36,177 nucleotides of DNA from a virus, in the IMG/VR virus record IMGVR_UViG_3300002140_000223, positions 1 through 36,177 of that record; one strand, 5' to 3'. Below, piece after piece: positions 1 to 5,846 of this stretch. The first letter of the stretch is position 1. Each line of letters begins with the position of its first letter. Below the pieces are notes generated by a model. That model saw only the letters and a list, made by a program, of their open reading frames with translations. It searched no databases and was not told where the DNA came from. The position numbers and the translations under genes are program-made.

Positions 1-139
1 TATTTTTGCATGGACCTCAAGCGCGAATAATTTAGTTGGTTGGGAATGGTGTAGTCTATATTTTGAGCAATCTTGTCAAAATTGGCGCGGGGGCGCCAGT
101 AGTAAGTCAACGACTATTTTTTGAATGCTTGCCGGAGAC

Positions 140-168
140 CTATTAGCACATCTCGAGCAATATGTCAA
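140..168 (-). promoter_or_regulatory. Leftward promoter candidate
   Basis: On the minus strand, TTGACA (168-163), a 17-bp spacer and TAATAG (145-140). The -35 is perfect and the -10 is weak. It faces out of the window to the left. It resembles its neighbour at 220-248 in orientation and spacing. Confidence 0.4.
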
Positions 169-219
169 GTCTTATTTCTATGTTGCTAGCAATCTCCACG
201 AATTATTTCAAAGGCGCCG

Positions 220-248
220 ATTTTACAGTGCGCAAGCGATTTTGTCAA
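220..248 (-). promoter_or_regulatory. Leftward promoter candidate
   Basis: On the minus strand, TTGACA (248-243), a 17-bp spacer and TAAAAT (225-220). It is the best of the tandem leftward promoters. A third TTGACA (79-74) further left has no clear -10 at 17 bp. Confidence 0.5.
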
Positions 249-315
249 GTACTATTTATAAGTATCGGAAATTAGGGGTAGAAAGACCTAGTCTGAGATA
301 ATCGGGGCGGGTGCA

Positions 316-370
316 GGGAAATTTGGGCAAATTGAGGCAAATCCTGGATAATTTTGGTAGATTGAAGCAA
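316..370. repeat. 10-bp phased tandem repeat
   Basis: Six degenerate units of the type GGCAAATTnn start every 10 bp: gggaaattt, ggcaaattg, ggcaaatcc, ggataattt, ggtagattg, agcaaaaaa. A 10-bp period places one unit per helical turn, as in intrinsically curved DNA or a multi-site protein-binding array. The role is unknown. Confidence 0.5.
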
Positions 371-447
371 AAAAGTCTTGACATCCAATTCGCAACGGCC
401 TCCCGGAATTAAAATCCGCATGCAGTGCAATGTTTCTTAAAAAGTTA

Positions 448-476
448 TTGACAACACGCTCAAGTGGGCGTATAAT
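448..476 (+). promoter_or_regulatory. Sigma-70-type promoter
   Basis: TTGACA (448-453), 17-bp spacer, TATAAT (471-476). It drives the first rightward operon. Predicted start is near 483, about 24 nt before the ATG at 507. Confidence 0.85.
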
Positions 477-506
477 ACTTTCATAAATTAAAGAAAGGAA
501 GAAAAC

Positions 507-710
507 ATGAGCGTCACACTGAACAACTGGCAAGTGCAGTATGAACCCGAAGAATCAGGCTGGGTAATAGGCCACTACGTTGGTGGTGAAGAGTACTTTA
601 TCTATGACGATGCCACATATCAGTCAGAGATAGAAGCAAAGACTGCTGCTAATGTACTAAACGCTATTGGTGGCACTTATGACCACGACACAACAGGTTG
701 TTATAACTAA
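507..710 (+). CDS. Hypothetical small protein (67 aa)
   Basis: I do not recognise this protein. It is 67 residues, acidic, rich in Tyr, Gly and Glu, with no membrane segment or motif I can name. The ATG follows a good Shine-Dalgarno (AAAGGAAG, 494-501) and is the first gene after the strong promoter at 448-476, so early expression is likely. It heads a row of short acidic proteins (507-1203) whose order suggests an early host-interaction cluster, but no specific role can be read from the sequence. An opposing open frame at 288-533 is judged a shadow. Confidence 0.75.
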   Translation: MSVTLNNWQVQYEPEESGWVIGHYVGGEEYFIYDDATYQSEIEAKTAANVLNAIGGTYDHDTTGCYN

Positions 711-724
711 ATTAAGGGGAAAAT

Positions 725-916
725 ATGAAAGTAGTTACGTTTGATATATCTTCAACTGAGTTTGTAATCTATACTGAAAATGCTTGGAACGCTCAGATAC
801 AAGAGTGGCGTGAAGAGCTTAGCGCTTTGGAGGAATACTCTGAGTGGGGCGAAGAAGATGTTGTAGAAGCTATGTGCGGTGATGAGTTCTTCTATGAAAA
901 GGTAGAAAGCCTATGA
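725..916 (+). CDS. Hypothetical acidic protein (63 aa)
   Basis: Unrecognised 63-residue protein, strongly acidic in its second half (several Glu/Asp runs around a WGEEDVVEA stretch). The N-terminal half (MKVVTFDISSTEF) looks like alternating beta-strand. AAGGGGA lies 4-10 nt before the ATG. Its stop overlaps the next start (ATGA at 913-916), so the two are translationally coupled. Small acidic early phage proteins are sometimes DNA mimics or inhibitors of host enzymes; that is a general possibility only. Confidence 0.7.
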   Translation: MKVVTFDISSTEFVIYTENAWNAQIQEWREELSALEEYSEWGEEDVVEAMCGDEFFYEKVESL

Positions 917-1203
917 GTTCAGCATTAGTAGAAGTAGTGTTAGAATGCTTGGAAGAGGGTAATGTAGTAGACTATGGAGTAGACGAAGAAAATGGTGTAT
1001 GCTACACAACTATAAGAACTAATAGCACATTGGAAGAAGTAAGGACAATTATCAGAAGGGAAGAGATGGATGGGTTTGGTAGCTGTAACCACCAGTATGA
1101 TTGTTGCGGTTGTTACTTTCTAAGCATGGTATTTGTTCTACCTATGTTCCAAGACCAGAAAGACTACTATATTATTAAAGAAGTATGGAGTAGAAACGTA
1201 TGA
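913..1203 (+). CDS. Hypothetical Cys-rich protein (96 aa)
   Basis: Unrecognised 96-residue protein. The N-terminal half is acidic. A middle segment around residues 55-70 holds a Cys/His cluster (SCNHQYDCCGCYF) that could bind a metal, although spacing does not match a named zinc finger. It is coupled by ATGA overlaps to the gene before it and to the 32-residue membrane peptide after it, so these are one operon from the promoter at 448. Confidence 0.7.
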   Translation: MSSALVEVVLECLEEGNVVDYGVDEENGVCYTTIRTNSTLEEVRTIIRREEMDGFGSCNHQYDCCGCYFLSMVFVLPMFQDQKDYYIIKEVWSRNV

Positions 1204-1298
1204 TGGATCATGATATGTTACGCTTATTGATAATCTTAGGTTGGACTGTAATAGGTTTTGGATTAATAATTATGTTTACTGATAGATCCAAAAAATAG
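1200..1298 (+). CDS. Small membrane protein (32 aa)
   Basis: Short frame starting with ATGATG that overlaps the previous stop by four bases (ATGA), the usual coupling in this genome. It encodes a short N-terminus and one hydrophobic helix at about residues 7-25 (LRLLIILGWTVIGFGLIIMF), then a basic tail DRSKK. The pattern is a single-span membrane peptide with its basic end inside. No function is assignable. It ends just before the next promoter. Confidence 0.6.
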   Translation: MMDHDMLRLLIILGWTVIGFGLIIMFTDRSKK

Positions 1299-1301
1299 TT
1301 C

Positions 1302-1330
1302 TTGACAAGTACCAAATAAAAAAGTATAAT
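1302..1330 (+). promoter_or_regulatory. Sigma-70-type promoter
   Basis: TTGACA (1302-1307), 17-bp spacer, TATAAT (1325-1330), followed by ATGTTTTC, the downstream pattern shared with most promoters here. The ATG at 1331 lies inside the promoter/start region and cannot be the start of the following gene. Confidence 0.88.
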
Positions 1331-1363
1331 ATGTTTTCAAAAATTGAAAAAGAGGAAATAAAA

Positions 1364-1681
1364 ATGACGGATAAAGCGGTTAATTACACAGAAGAAATGT
1401 TAGTAGACATCTTAGACACATACAAAGCTAACCCTAGCCGTCAAACGGTAGATGTGTTGGCAGTAGAGTACAACAAAGCACCACGTTCTATTATTGCTAA
1501 ACTGGTTCGTGAAGGCGTATACAAAGCAGCAGAACGAGTAACTAAAGCTGGTGCTCCAATTGTAAGAAAAGATGAGATTGTAGCAAACATAGAAAATGCA
1601 GTAGGTGTGGTTCTGCCCAGCCTAGTAAAAGCATCTAAAGCTGACTTGGAAGCACTAAATAAGTACTTTCTAGGCAGTTAA
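1364..1681 (+). CDS. Helix-turn-helix (Myb/SANT-like) protein, paralogue 1
   Basis: 106-residue protein with an N-terminal Myb/SANT- or HTH-like segment: NYTEEMLVDILDTYKANPSR, then a second helical pair ending in RSIIAKLVREGVY. A second domain (residues about 66-106) begins KDEIVANIENAV. Both halves are matched by the product at 2734-3051 and, more distantly, by the one at 13126-13572. The start is ATG 1364 after GAGGAA (1352-1357); a frame from 1331 would begin at the promoter. Probably a DNA-binding protein; target and regulatory role are unknown. Confidence 0.8.
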   Translation: MTDKAVNYTEEMLVDILDTYKANPSRQTVDVLAVEYNKAPRSIIAKLVREGVYKAAERVTKAGAPIVRKDEIVANIENAVGVVLPSLVKASKADLEALNKYFLGS

Positions 1682-1900
1682 GATAAACCCTACCTTTCAA
1701 GGGTACTAAGGTGAAAGGGGTTATAGCAGTTCCGGTACTGTGAATTGGGGACGCATTGGCGATTATCGGCAGTAAACTTTATCCCTCCCTGTCCAGCCCA
1801 GCTACTCAGGTTATAAAAGAGTAGTGGTTTATAGTGATCCAAAACTACGGTAGGTGTTCGGATGTTGGGAAGGTAGGAACCTAGCATCATTTTATTAATT
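1682..1900 (+). ncRNA. Candidate structured non-coding RNA region
   Basis: About 220 bases without a rightward gene lie between the stop at 1681 and the terminator at 1901. Inverted repeats are visible: CTTTCA/TGAAAG near 1695-1718, CTACTC (1802-1807) / GAGTAG (1819-1824), and CCTACC near 1689 with GGTAGG copies near 1850 and 1872. The terminator would give a defined 3' end. A leftward 66-codon frame (1690-1890) has no Shine-Dalgarno and no promoter. This may be a leader, a small RNA or just spacer. Confidence 0.3.
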
Positions 1901-1922
1901 AAGCCTCTTCGGAGGTTTTTTT
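1901..1922 (+). terminator. Intrinsic terminator (UUCG loop)
   Basis: Stem CCTC (1904-1907), loop TTCG, GAGG (1912-1915), extended by AAG/TTT pairing and followed by seven T (1916-1922). It ends the transcript from the promoter at 1302. Confidence 0.8.
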
Positions 1923-1943
1923 ATGCGTGACATTAAATAAATC

Positions 1944-1972
1944 TTGACAATTTTTGTTCGGGGGTATATAAT
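1944..1972 (+). promoter_or_regulatory. Sigma-70-type promoter
   Basis: TTGACA (1944-1949), 17-bp spacer, TATAAT (1967-1972), directly downstream of the terminator at 1901. It drives 2005-3051. Confidence 0.87.
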
Positions 1973-2004
1973 ATTCATATAAATTTCACAGGAGGATAGC
2001 TAAA

Positions 2005-2196
2005 ATGTCAGTAAAAATTATGGTAGAACAGGATGGAGTTAAAAGCGAGGAGTTCTATGCTAAAGCAATGGACTTAGCTAAACAGCAGGAAAAGGGTCTT
2101 CTGAAGGATATCAGATTCTTCTGGCCTAACAGTGACACAGAGCTATTTCTTATTCAGGTCTACGGGCGTGATAAACTAGGCAGATATGAGGTTTAA
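2005..2196 (+). CDS. Hypothetical protein (63 aa)
   Basis: Unrecognised 63-residue protein with no named motif; a helix around EEFYAKAMDLAKQQEKG is followed by a beta-like C-terminal half. A strong AGGAGG (1991-1996) sits 8 nt before the ATG. It is the first gene after the promoter at 1944, and its stop is followed immediately by the next ATG at 2197. Confidence 0.72.
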   Translation: MSVKIMVEQDGVKSEEFYAKAMDLAKQQEKGLLKDIRFFWPNSDTELFLIQVYGRDKLGRYEV

Positions 2197-2619
2197 ATGA
2201 AAGTAATAAAGTTTCCTGATACTAAAGTTTCTAACTATAGAAAAGATTTATTTAAGAAAGCAGAAGAGTTAGAATCCTACTATGTAACTCTGGATAGGAT
2301 TCATCAGGAACTACATGAGCTAGAACAGCACACATATGAGCTAGAACAGGCATATAACGTAACTCTGGGAGAATATGCAGCATTAATTCCTCACAACGAT
2401 TTGGAAGTAGTATTGCTAACCTATAGTACTAGAGCAATTGTGGTGGATAATGTAGATGGGACTTATTCAATCAAGTGGGGAGAAGAAGGTACCCCCGTAC
2501 TAATGCACCCAATAGATGAGGATGATGAAGATTACGACGAGGATGAAGCTACTATGTTATTTAAAGAGCGAGCACATCTATACTTAGTAAACCCTGAAGA
2601 AGATGAGGATAAAACATGA
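2197..2619 (+). CDS. Hypothetical coiled-coil protein, acidic tail (140 aa)
   Basis: Unrecognised 140-residue protein. Residues about 15-55 are rich in Glu, Leu and Tyr (ELESYYVTLDRIHQELHELE) and look like a coiled coil. Residues about 70-95 look like beta-strand (VVLLTYSTRAIVVDNVDG). Near 105-120 is a very acidic run (DEDDEDYDEDE), and the C-terminus is acidic again. The acidic tail resembles DNA-mimic or SSB-type tails, but the fold is not recognised. It starts directly at the previous stop and is coupled (ATGA) to the next gene. Confidence 0.72.
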   Translation: MKVIKFPDTKVSNYRKDLFKKAEELESYYVTLDRIHQELHELEQHTYELEQAYNVTLGEYAALIPHNDLEVVLLTYSTRAIVVDNVDGTYSIKWGEEGTPVLMHPIDEDDEDYDEDEATMLFKERAHLYLVNPEEDEDKT

Positions 2620-2747
2620 GAATGAAGGAAGCAATAGCAGAAAAAATAGAGGAAGGATGGACTTTACAGCAAATAGCCAAGTACTACAACACTACAGTAG
2701 AATTGGTTGAAGAAATAGTAGGATGTGATATACATGAATTACACTGA
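2616..2747 (+). CDS. Small helix-turn-helix protein (43 aa)
   Basis: 43-residue frame overlapping the previous stop by ATGA (2616-2619) and running into the next gene. The middle reads KIEEGWTLQQIAKYYNTT, a compact helix-turn-helix of the kind in resolvase or sigma region 4-like domains: helix, G-W-T turn, QQIAKYY helix, turn, VELVEEIV recognition helix. Probably a DNA-binding peptide or a domain working with the paralogue encoded next to it. Confidence rests on coupling and the HTH pattern. Confidence 0.6.
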   Translation: MRMKEAIAEKIEEGWTLQQIAKYYNTTVELVEEIVGCDIHELH

Positions 2748-3051
2748 GGAAGAAACAAAGTATATGGTAAGTGAGTATACGAGTAATCCGACGAGGGATA
2801 CCGTAGAGGCACTAGCATTATTGATGATTAGAAGTACGAAATCAATAATCGGTAAGTTAAGCAGAGAGGGAGTATATCAGAGAGCTGCTTATAAGTCAAA
2901 AAGTGGGCATGAACCAGTGACTAAAGTTGAATTAGTCAACACCATAGCGAATAACCTTGACTTAGAATTGGAGATCCTCGTTGGATTAGAGAAAGCTCCA
3001 AAGCATGTACTAAAACACCTTGAACTCGCTACGGGTGCTCAAAGGGATTAA
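2734..3051 (+). CDS. Helix-turn-helix (Myb/SANT-like) protein, paralogue 2
   Basis: 105-residue paralogue of the protein at 1364-1681. It has NYTEEETKYMVSEYTSNPTR where the first has NYTEEMLVDILDTYKANPSR, then KSIIGKLSREGVYQRA against RSIIAKLVREGVYKAA. A C-terminal domain begins TKVELVNTIANNL. I chose ATG 2734 (AGGA at 2720-2723) because it gives the same N-terminus as the paralogue; a GTG at 2725 is possible. It overlaps the HTH peptide upstream by 14 bases. Likely DNA-binding; target unknown. Confidence 0.8.
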   Translation: MNYTEEETKYMVSEYTSNPTRDTVEALALLMIRSTKSIIGKLSREGVYQRAAYKSKSGHEPVTKVELVNTIANNLDLELEILVGLEKAPKHVLKHLELATGAQRD

Positions 3052-3082
3052 AGAAAAAGAGTAGAAATAACATAATAAAGCA

Positions 3083-3107
3083 AAGCCTTCTCTACGAGGG
3101 CTTTTTT
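3083..3107 (+). terminator. Intrinsic terminator
   Basis: Stem AAGCCTTC (3083-3090) / GAGGGCTT (3096-3103) with one G-T pair, loop TCTAC, then a six-T tract (3102-3107). It closes the operon 2005-3051. Confidence 0.88.
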
Positions 3108-3632
3108 GTATCTAGGATAAACCAGCATGCCAAGGGAGAAACTCTTCTTCAAATTCGGTAAAATTACCGGAAACAGTAATAAAACAACGGAAAGAAGCGG
3201 TTGGCGTAAATGGTCCGATTGGGTGTTATTGTAGTAAAGGGTTCTTGGACCAGGGAGCTTTGTTTTTGCCTTTCAGACCCGTATAAGTCATAGTAAATTA
3301 TCAAGGTCATTAGCAATTGGTCAGAAGGTGATGTATTAAAGCTAATTTCTTAGCGGTTTGTGCAAAAGTAAATTTCACTGTAGATAATATTGTGGATTCG
3401 AACATCGGAAGCTCCTTTTATCCGCTTCCAGTTCAATTGCACAAATATCTAAAGAAATTGATTTTGCTTTTGGTTGTGAAGAATCTCTACTAGACCTTAG
3501 TTCCTATCAATTTAGTATTTATTATATCATGAAACCTCATAACACGCAAGCGAAAAGATACATTATTTTTCTATCCACTTGAAATTCCTCATAGAATTGG
3601 GGGAATTATGAAGAATCCCATAAAAATAATTC
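3108..3632. other. Intergenic region with possible sORFs
   Basis: No gene is firmly supported in these 525 bases. Rightward, ATG 3127 opens a 35-codon frame to 3234 without a clear Shine-Dalgarno. Leftward, ATG 3405 with AGGAG eight bases upstream opens a 31-codon frame to 3310. Another leftward frame from 3291 reads 21 codons, a TAA, then 37 more open codons, as a broken small gene might. The centre (3338-3470) is a nested inverted repeat listed separately. Just downstream is the promoter at 3633. Confidence 0.4.
3338..3470. ncRNA. Nested inverted repeat, candidate structured RNA
   Basis: Several inverted repeats are nested in order: AAAGC (3338-3342) with GCTTT (3466-3470); AATTTCTTAG (3344-3353) with CTAAAGAAATT (3449-3459); TTTGTGCAA (3357-3365) with TTGCACAAA (3437-3445); GAAC (3400-3403) with GTTC (3431-3434); GGAAGC (3407-3412) with GCTTCC (3424-3429). 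One RNA could fold into a long interrupted hairpin. The coding strand is uncertain. It is not a tRNA: a GTTCGAATCC match on the minus strand has no T-stem. Confidence 0.5.
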
Positions 3633-3661
3633 TTGACTTTCATAGGTAAATACTGTATAAT
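3633..3661 (+). promoter_or_regulatory. Sigma-70-type promoter
   Basis: TTGACT (3633-3638), 17-bp spacer, TATAAT (3656-3661). It drives 3684-4087. Confidence 0.86.
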
Positions 3662-3683
3662 TACTTTCATTAGGAGATAATTT

Positions 3684-3962
3684 ATGTGGTCAGAAAAAGA
3701 TATACAGTTCCTTTACGATAATCCAAATATGAGTCTAATAGACTTAGCTAAGTGCTTAAAACGCACAGTATCCTCAGTAAGAGGAAAGCGTTCAAAACTG
3801 CAGATATCCACGGTGAGAAATAAATATTGGACTAGAGATGAAAGGCATATACTACAGTTAAATTACGGAAAAGAAGGAATACAAAAACTACTGCCTGGAA
3901 GGACTTTAGCTGCTATACATAACCAGGCTGCCTATTTAAGAAAACGAGGATGGAAACTATGA
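3684..3962 (+). CDS. Tandem Myb/SANT-like DNA-binding protein (92 aa)
   Basis: 92 residues with two helix-turn-helix repeats: WSEKDIQFLYDNPNMSLIDL followed by RTVSSVRGKRSKL, then WTRDERHILQLNYGKEGIQK followed by GRTLAAIHNQAAYLRKRG. Each repeat starts with Trp and an acidic helix, as in SANT/Myb-type domains. The second repeat closely matches the leaderless protein at 7173-7343 (LPGR…HLRKRG versus LPGR…YLRKRG). AGGAGA precedes the ATG. Probably a sequence-specific DNA-binding protein. Coupled to the next gene by ATGA. Confidence 0.8.
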   Translation: MWSEKDIQFLYDNPNMSLIDLAKCLKRTVSSVRGKRSKLQISTVRNKYWTRDERHILQLNYGKEGIQKLLPGRTLAAIHNQAAYLRKRGWKL

Positions 3963-4087
3963 TAGAACGAGAAACACTGCGGGCTTTGATTTTACTGACA
4001 AAGAGAACTAGAGAGATGGAAAAGGAGATGGCAGCCCTGAAAGCAGAATTGGAGAAAATAAAGGTTAAGTACCCAACTCATTCATAA
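3959..4087 (+). CDS. Hypothetical coiled-coil peptide (42 aa)
   Basis: 42-residue frame starting in an ATGA overlap with the gene before it. It is almost wholly helical and charged (REMEKEMAALKAELEKIK), a short coiled coil that may pair with the upstream DNA-binding protein. It ends at 4087, inside the 3' end of the convergent leftward gene (overlap 4065-4087). No terminator separates the two transcription units here. Confidence 0.6.
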   Translation: MIERETLRALILLTKRTREMEKEMAALKAELEKIKVKYPTHS

Positions 4088-4376
4088 ACTCTAGGTCTTC
4101 GCCTAGAAACTTATAATATTCCTGTTCAATGAAAGTCTTATTCTTCGCAGTATACTCTTGATAGGATATAGCAGGGTCGCCCCAAGCATCTCGCTCTTCT
4201 ATGTTCTGAATATACAACTCTTTCGTAAATTCCTGTAAATCTTTCATGTGTGCCCTCCTAATACTAGACCTGTTAGTTGCAGTATATGCACGAAGGGAAA
4301 GAGGAGGCTCCCCTAACCCCAATCCCTGACGAGCATCCTCCCATAACCTTGTAGCAAACCTGTCGAAACTATTCAT
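4065..4376 (-). CDS. Hypothetical protein with internal duplication (103 aa)
   Basis: Unrecognised 103-residue protein built of two related halves. The first has PLSLRAYTATNRSSIRRAH then LQEFTKEL; the second has AISYQEYTAKNKTFIEQEY then LEFMNELGT. Shared pattern: P/A-x-S-x-x-x-YTA-x-N-x-x-x-I, then a helix ending E-F/M-x-x-EL. It is the last gene of the leftward block, overlaps the MazG-like gene upstream by 8 bases and the convergent rightward peptide by 23 bases. Function unknown. Confidence 0.7.
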   Translation of the reverse strand: MNSFDRFATRLWEDARQGLGLGEPPLSLRAYTATNRSSIRRAHMKDLQEFTKELYIQNIEERDAWGDPAISYQEYTAKNKTFIEQEYYKFLGEDLEFMNELGT

Positions 4377-4770
4377 CGTAAAAGCCGTAAAAGAGAACTG
4401 ACTTCAAGTTAGGTGCATAGTAATTAGCCCCTTTCAGCACCTTACCGTCTTCGCGGTAAATCGGCTGTCCGTCAGCACCTAGCTTTGACATATTGCTACC
4501 ATGTACTTCAGCGAAACATTCATCCAAATCAATACCAAACGAATGCCCAGCACCATAGATAACATAAAGAAGGTCAGTAAGTGCATCAGCTACTTCAACA
4601 ATATCATTATTTGCGATAGCTTCCTTCAATTCGTCTAACTCTTCCTCAATCAATGATACTCGTAAATCCATAGTATCAGAGTCAGGCATACGAGGGTCAA
4701 GCTCTACGATCTGTCCGAAGACCTCCATAAAGTCTCCTACTAGCTCAAAATTAGTACCGCTCAGTTCCAT
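4369..4770 (-). CDS. MazG-like nucleotide pyrophosphohydrolase
   Basis: 133-residue all-alpha NTP pyrophosphohydrolase (MazG/HisE superfamily). These enzymes hydrolyse (d)NTPs to NMP and pyrophosphate with Mg2+. The metal-binding pattern is visible: IEEELDELKEAI (residues 41-52, with Glu 43/44/47) and VEVADALTDLLYV (58-70, with Glu59, Asp62, Asp66). The C-terminal third (GADGQPIYREDGKVLKG) is typical of phage versions. It overlaps genes on both sides (1 and 8 bases) in the leftward operon from 5286-5314. Probably shapes the nucleotide pool or lowers ppGpp during infection; substrate not readable from sequence. Confidence 0.85.
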   Translation of the reverse strand: MELSGTNFELVGDFMEVFGQIVELDPRMPDSDTMDLRVSLIEEELDELKEAIANNDIVEVADALTDLLYVIYGAGHSFGIDLDECFAEVHGSNMSKLGADGQPIYREDGKVLKGANYYAPNLKSVLFYGFYDE

Positions 4771-4937
4771 TATAACTCCTCAGGTTGGTCTAGCATTGAT
4801 TGGTAGCAGGCCATCTGCTCTACAGACAAATTAGCCACGCTTCGAATTTCTCTAATCACGTTCTTCAGTCTTTCAATATCCCCTGCTTGCCTTTTTATTA
4901 TTTGCTCACAGGCAGCTATGTACTCTTCTGACCTCAT
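4770..4937 (-). CDS. Hypothetical small helical protein (55 aa)
   Basis: 55-residue frame lying exactly between two coupled genes: its ATG shares ATGA with the stop upstream, and its TAA overlaps the next ATG by one base. The sequence is helical and charged (CEQIIKRQAGDIERLKNVIR) with no motif I recognise. Its fit in the operon is the main evidence that it is real. Confidence 0.65.
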   Translation of the reverse strand: MRSEEYIAACEQIIKRQAGDIERLKNVIREIRSVANLSVEQMACYQSMLDQPEEL

Positions 4938-5260
4938 TTAGAAATCTCCTTTGATATCTTAAAAGTTTTGGCAACCATTCGGTCAAGTAGAACTTCTTTA
5001 GAAACGTCGTACTGTTCTCCTAAGAGTTGGATGCAAGCCTGCACATCCGCCATCTCTTCTCTTAGGTTGTTAAGATGCTTCTCCTCTGAACCACCATGTC
5101 TAATAAGTTTACTGCAAGCTCTAATTAGCTCTCCAGCCTCTTCCATAGTGATTGTGAGAAGCAAATTCTTCTCTATCCTCGCTTCCTGAAAGTTCCAGGC
5201 AGCTCGTGCAGATTCTACATCATGTGGAAAGATGAAAGTATTCCATTCTTCAAATGTCAT
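4934..5260 (-). CDS. MazG-like NTP pyrophosphohydrolase (second)
   Basis: 108-residue all-alpha NTP-PPase, distinct from the one at 4369-4770. Motifs: TMEEAGELIRAC (residues 38-49, Glu40/41/44) and REEMADVQACIQLL (about 67-80, Glu and Asp), the paired E-x-x-E / E-x-x-D metal sites of the superfamily. Family members remove non-canonical or excess nucleoside triphosphates. First gene of the unit from the promoter at 5286-5314, with AGGAAA before the ATG. Two such enzymes in one operon suggest different substrates. Confidence 0.82.
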   Translation of the reverse strand: MTFEEWNTFIFPHDVESARAAWNFQEARIEKNLLLTITMEEAGELIRACSKLIRHGGSEEKHLNNLREEMADVQACIQLLGEQYDVSKEVLLDRMVAKTFKISKEISK

Positions 5261-5285
5261 TTTATTTCCTAATTTTTAAAAAGAT

Positions 5286-5314
5286 ATTATACCTTCCTTT
5301 GAGCTTCTAGTCAA
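5286..5314 (-). promoter_or_regulatory. Leftward sigma-70-type promoter
   Basis: On the minus strand, TTGACT (5314-5309), 17-bp spacer, TATAAT (5291-5286). Drives 5260 to 4065. Confidence 0.86.
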
Positions 5315-5317
5315 GAT

Positions 5318-5662
5318 TTATTTAAATAAGACAGCGCTTCTAACGTATCTTCCAGTTGGTGCCCACTGAGGGCCAGGAATAGCTCCTGCTTTAAACCATC
5401 TAAATAAGGCGTGGTCAGTCTCACACTCCACTAATACTATAACCTCTGAAGGAAGTGGAACCCGAAACGCCTTATCAATAATATCACTCTTTGTATCATG
5501 AACTGAACGAGCAAGAATGCTACTAGCAGCAATGCGTTTCCAGCATCCTAGAATGTAGTATTCAACAATGTCATCATTATAAGCGTGCATGAGCAATTCG
5601 TCAAGTGATGAGACGATTTTGTAGTTCTCTTTTGATGTAGGCCATAACTCAGTTTGTTGCAT
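5318..5662 (-). CDS. Hypothetical protein (114 aa)
   Basis: Unrecognised 114-residue soluble protein with mixed alpha/beta character: a helix-rich first half (SLDELLMHAYNDDIVEYYIL) and a hydrophobic strand near residue 75 (SEVIVLVECET). The ATG lies 14 bases inside the preceding gene after AGAGGAAG. It is the last gene of the unit starting at 6936; the next promoter's -35 sits just past its stop. Confidence 0.68.
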   Translation of the reverse strand: MQQTELWPTSKENYKIVSSLDELLMHAYNDDIVEYYILGCWKRIAASSILARSVHDTKSDIIDKAFRVPLPSEVIVLVECETDHALFRWFKAGAIPGPQWAPTGRYVRSAVLFK

Positions 5663-5846
5663 CTTTCTTCCTCTTTAAATTATGTCTTAGTTCATGTGTG
5701 AAATCCTCGTCAAAAGCAGATATGAATTCATACATCAAATCCCAATCATGCTTTAGATTCTCAAGCTCATTTGCACGGAATATAGCATCCCAGTTACTAT
5801 TAAACTTAACTCTATCCACTTTTCTAGCTCTATCACCCTTACCCAT
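5649..5846 (-). CDS. Hypothetical basic protein (65 aa)
   Basis: 65 residues, starting MGKGDRARKVDRVKFNSNWD, a basic N-terminus that I associate from memory with small conserved phage proteins of unknown function. The rest is helical. Its ATG follows the preceding TAA with no gap, which supports coupled translation. No catalytic motif is visible. Confidence 0.68.
   Translation of the reverse strand: MGKGDRARKVDRVKFNSNWDAIFRANELENLKHDWDLMYEFISAFDEDFTHELRHNLKRKKDATN

Larger units (their letters stand above)
1..506. other. Non-coding divergent control region
   Basis: No convincing gene lies here. The stretch holds leftward TTGACA elements at 74-79, 163-168 and 243-248. Two of these have a -10-like box 17 bp away. 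It also holds a GC hairpin (GGCGC 84-88 / GCGCC 93-97), a second GGCGCC at 213-218, a 10-bp phased repeat (316-370) and the rightward promoter at 448-476. The layout is that of a divergent early control region, with genes presumably leaving to the left beyond the window edge. An origin function is possible but not shown. Confidence 0.6.

Noticed and set aside
378-406. TTGACA at 378 as a promoter
   Set aside because: No -10 box at 15-19 bp; the true promoter is at 448-476.
288-533. 81-codon leftward frame over the phased repeat and first promoter
   Set aside because: It reads through the rightward promoter and start of a well-supported gene, has no Shine-Dalgarno, and its composition looks random.
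1690-1890. 66-codon leftward frame between the HTH gene and terminator
   Set aside because: No ribosome binding site and no leftward promoter; the region fits a non-coding 3' segment better.
3380-3445. tRNA-like T-loop on the minus strand (GTTCGAATCC)
   Set aside because: The flanking bases do not pair as a T-stem and no acceptor or anticodon arm can be built.
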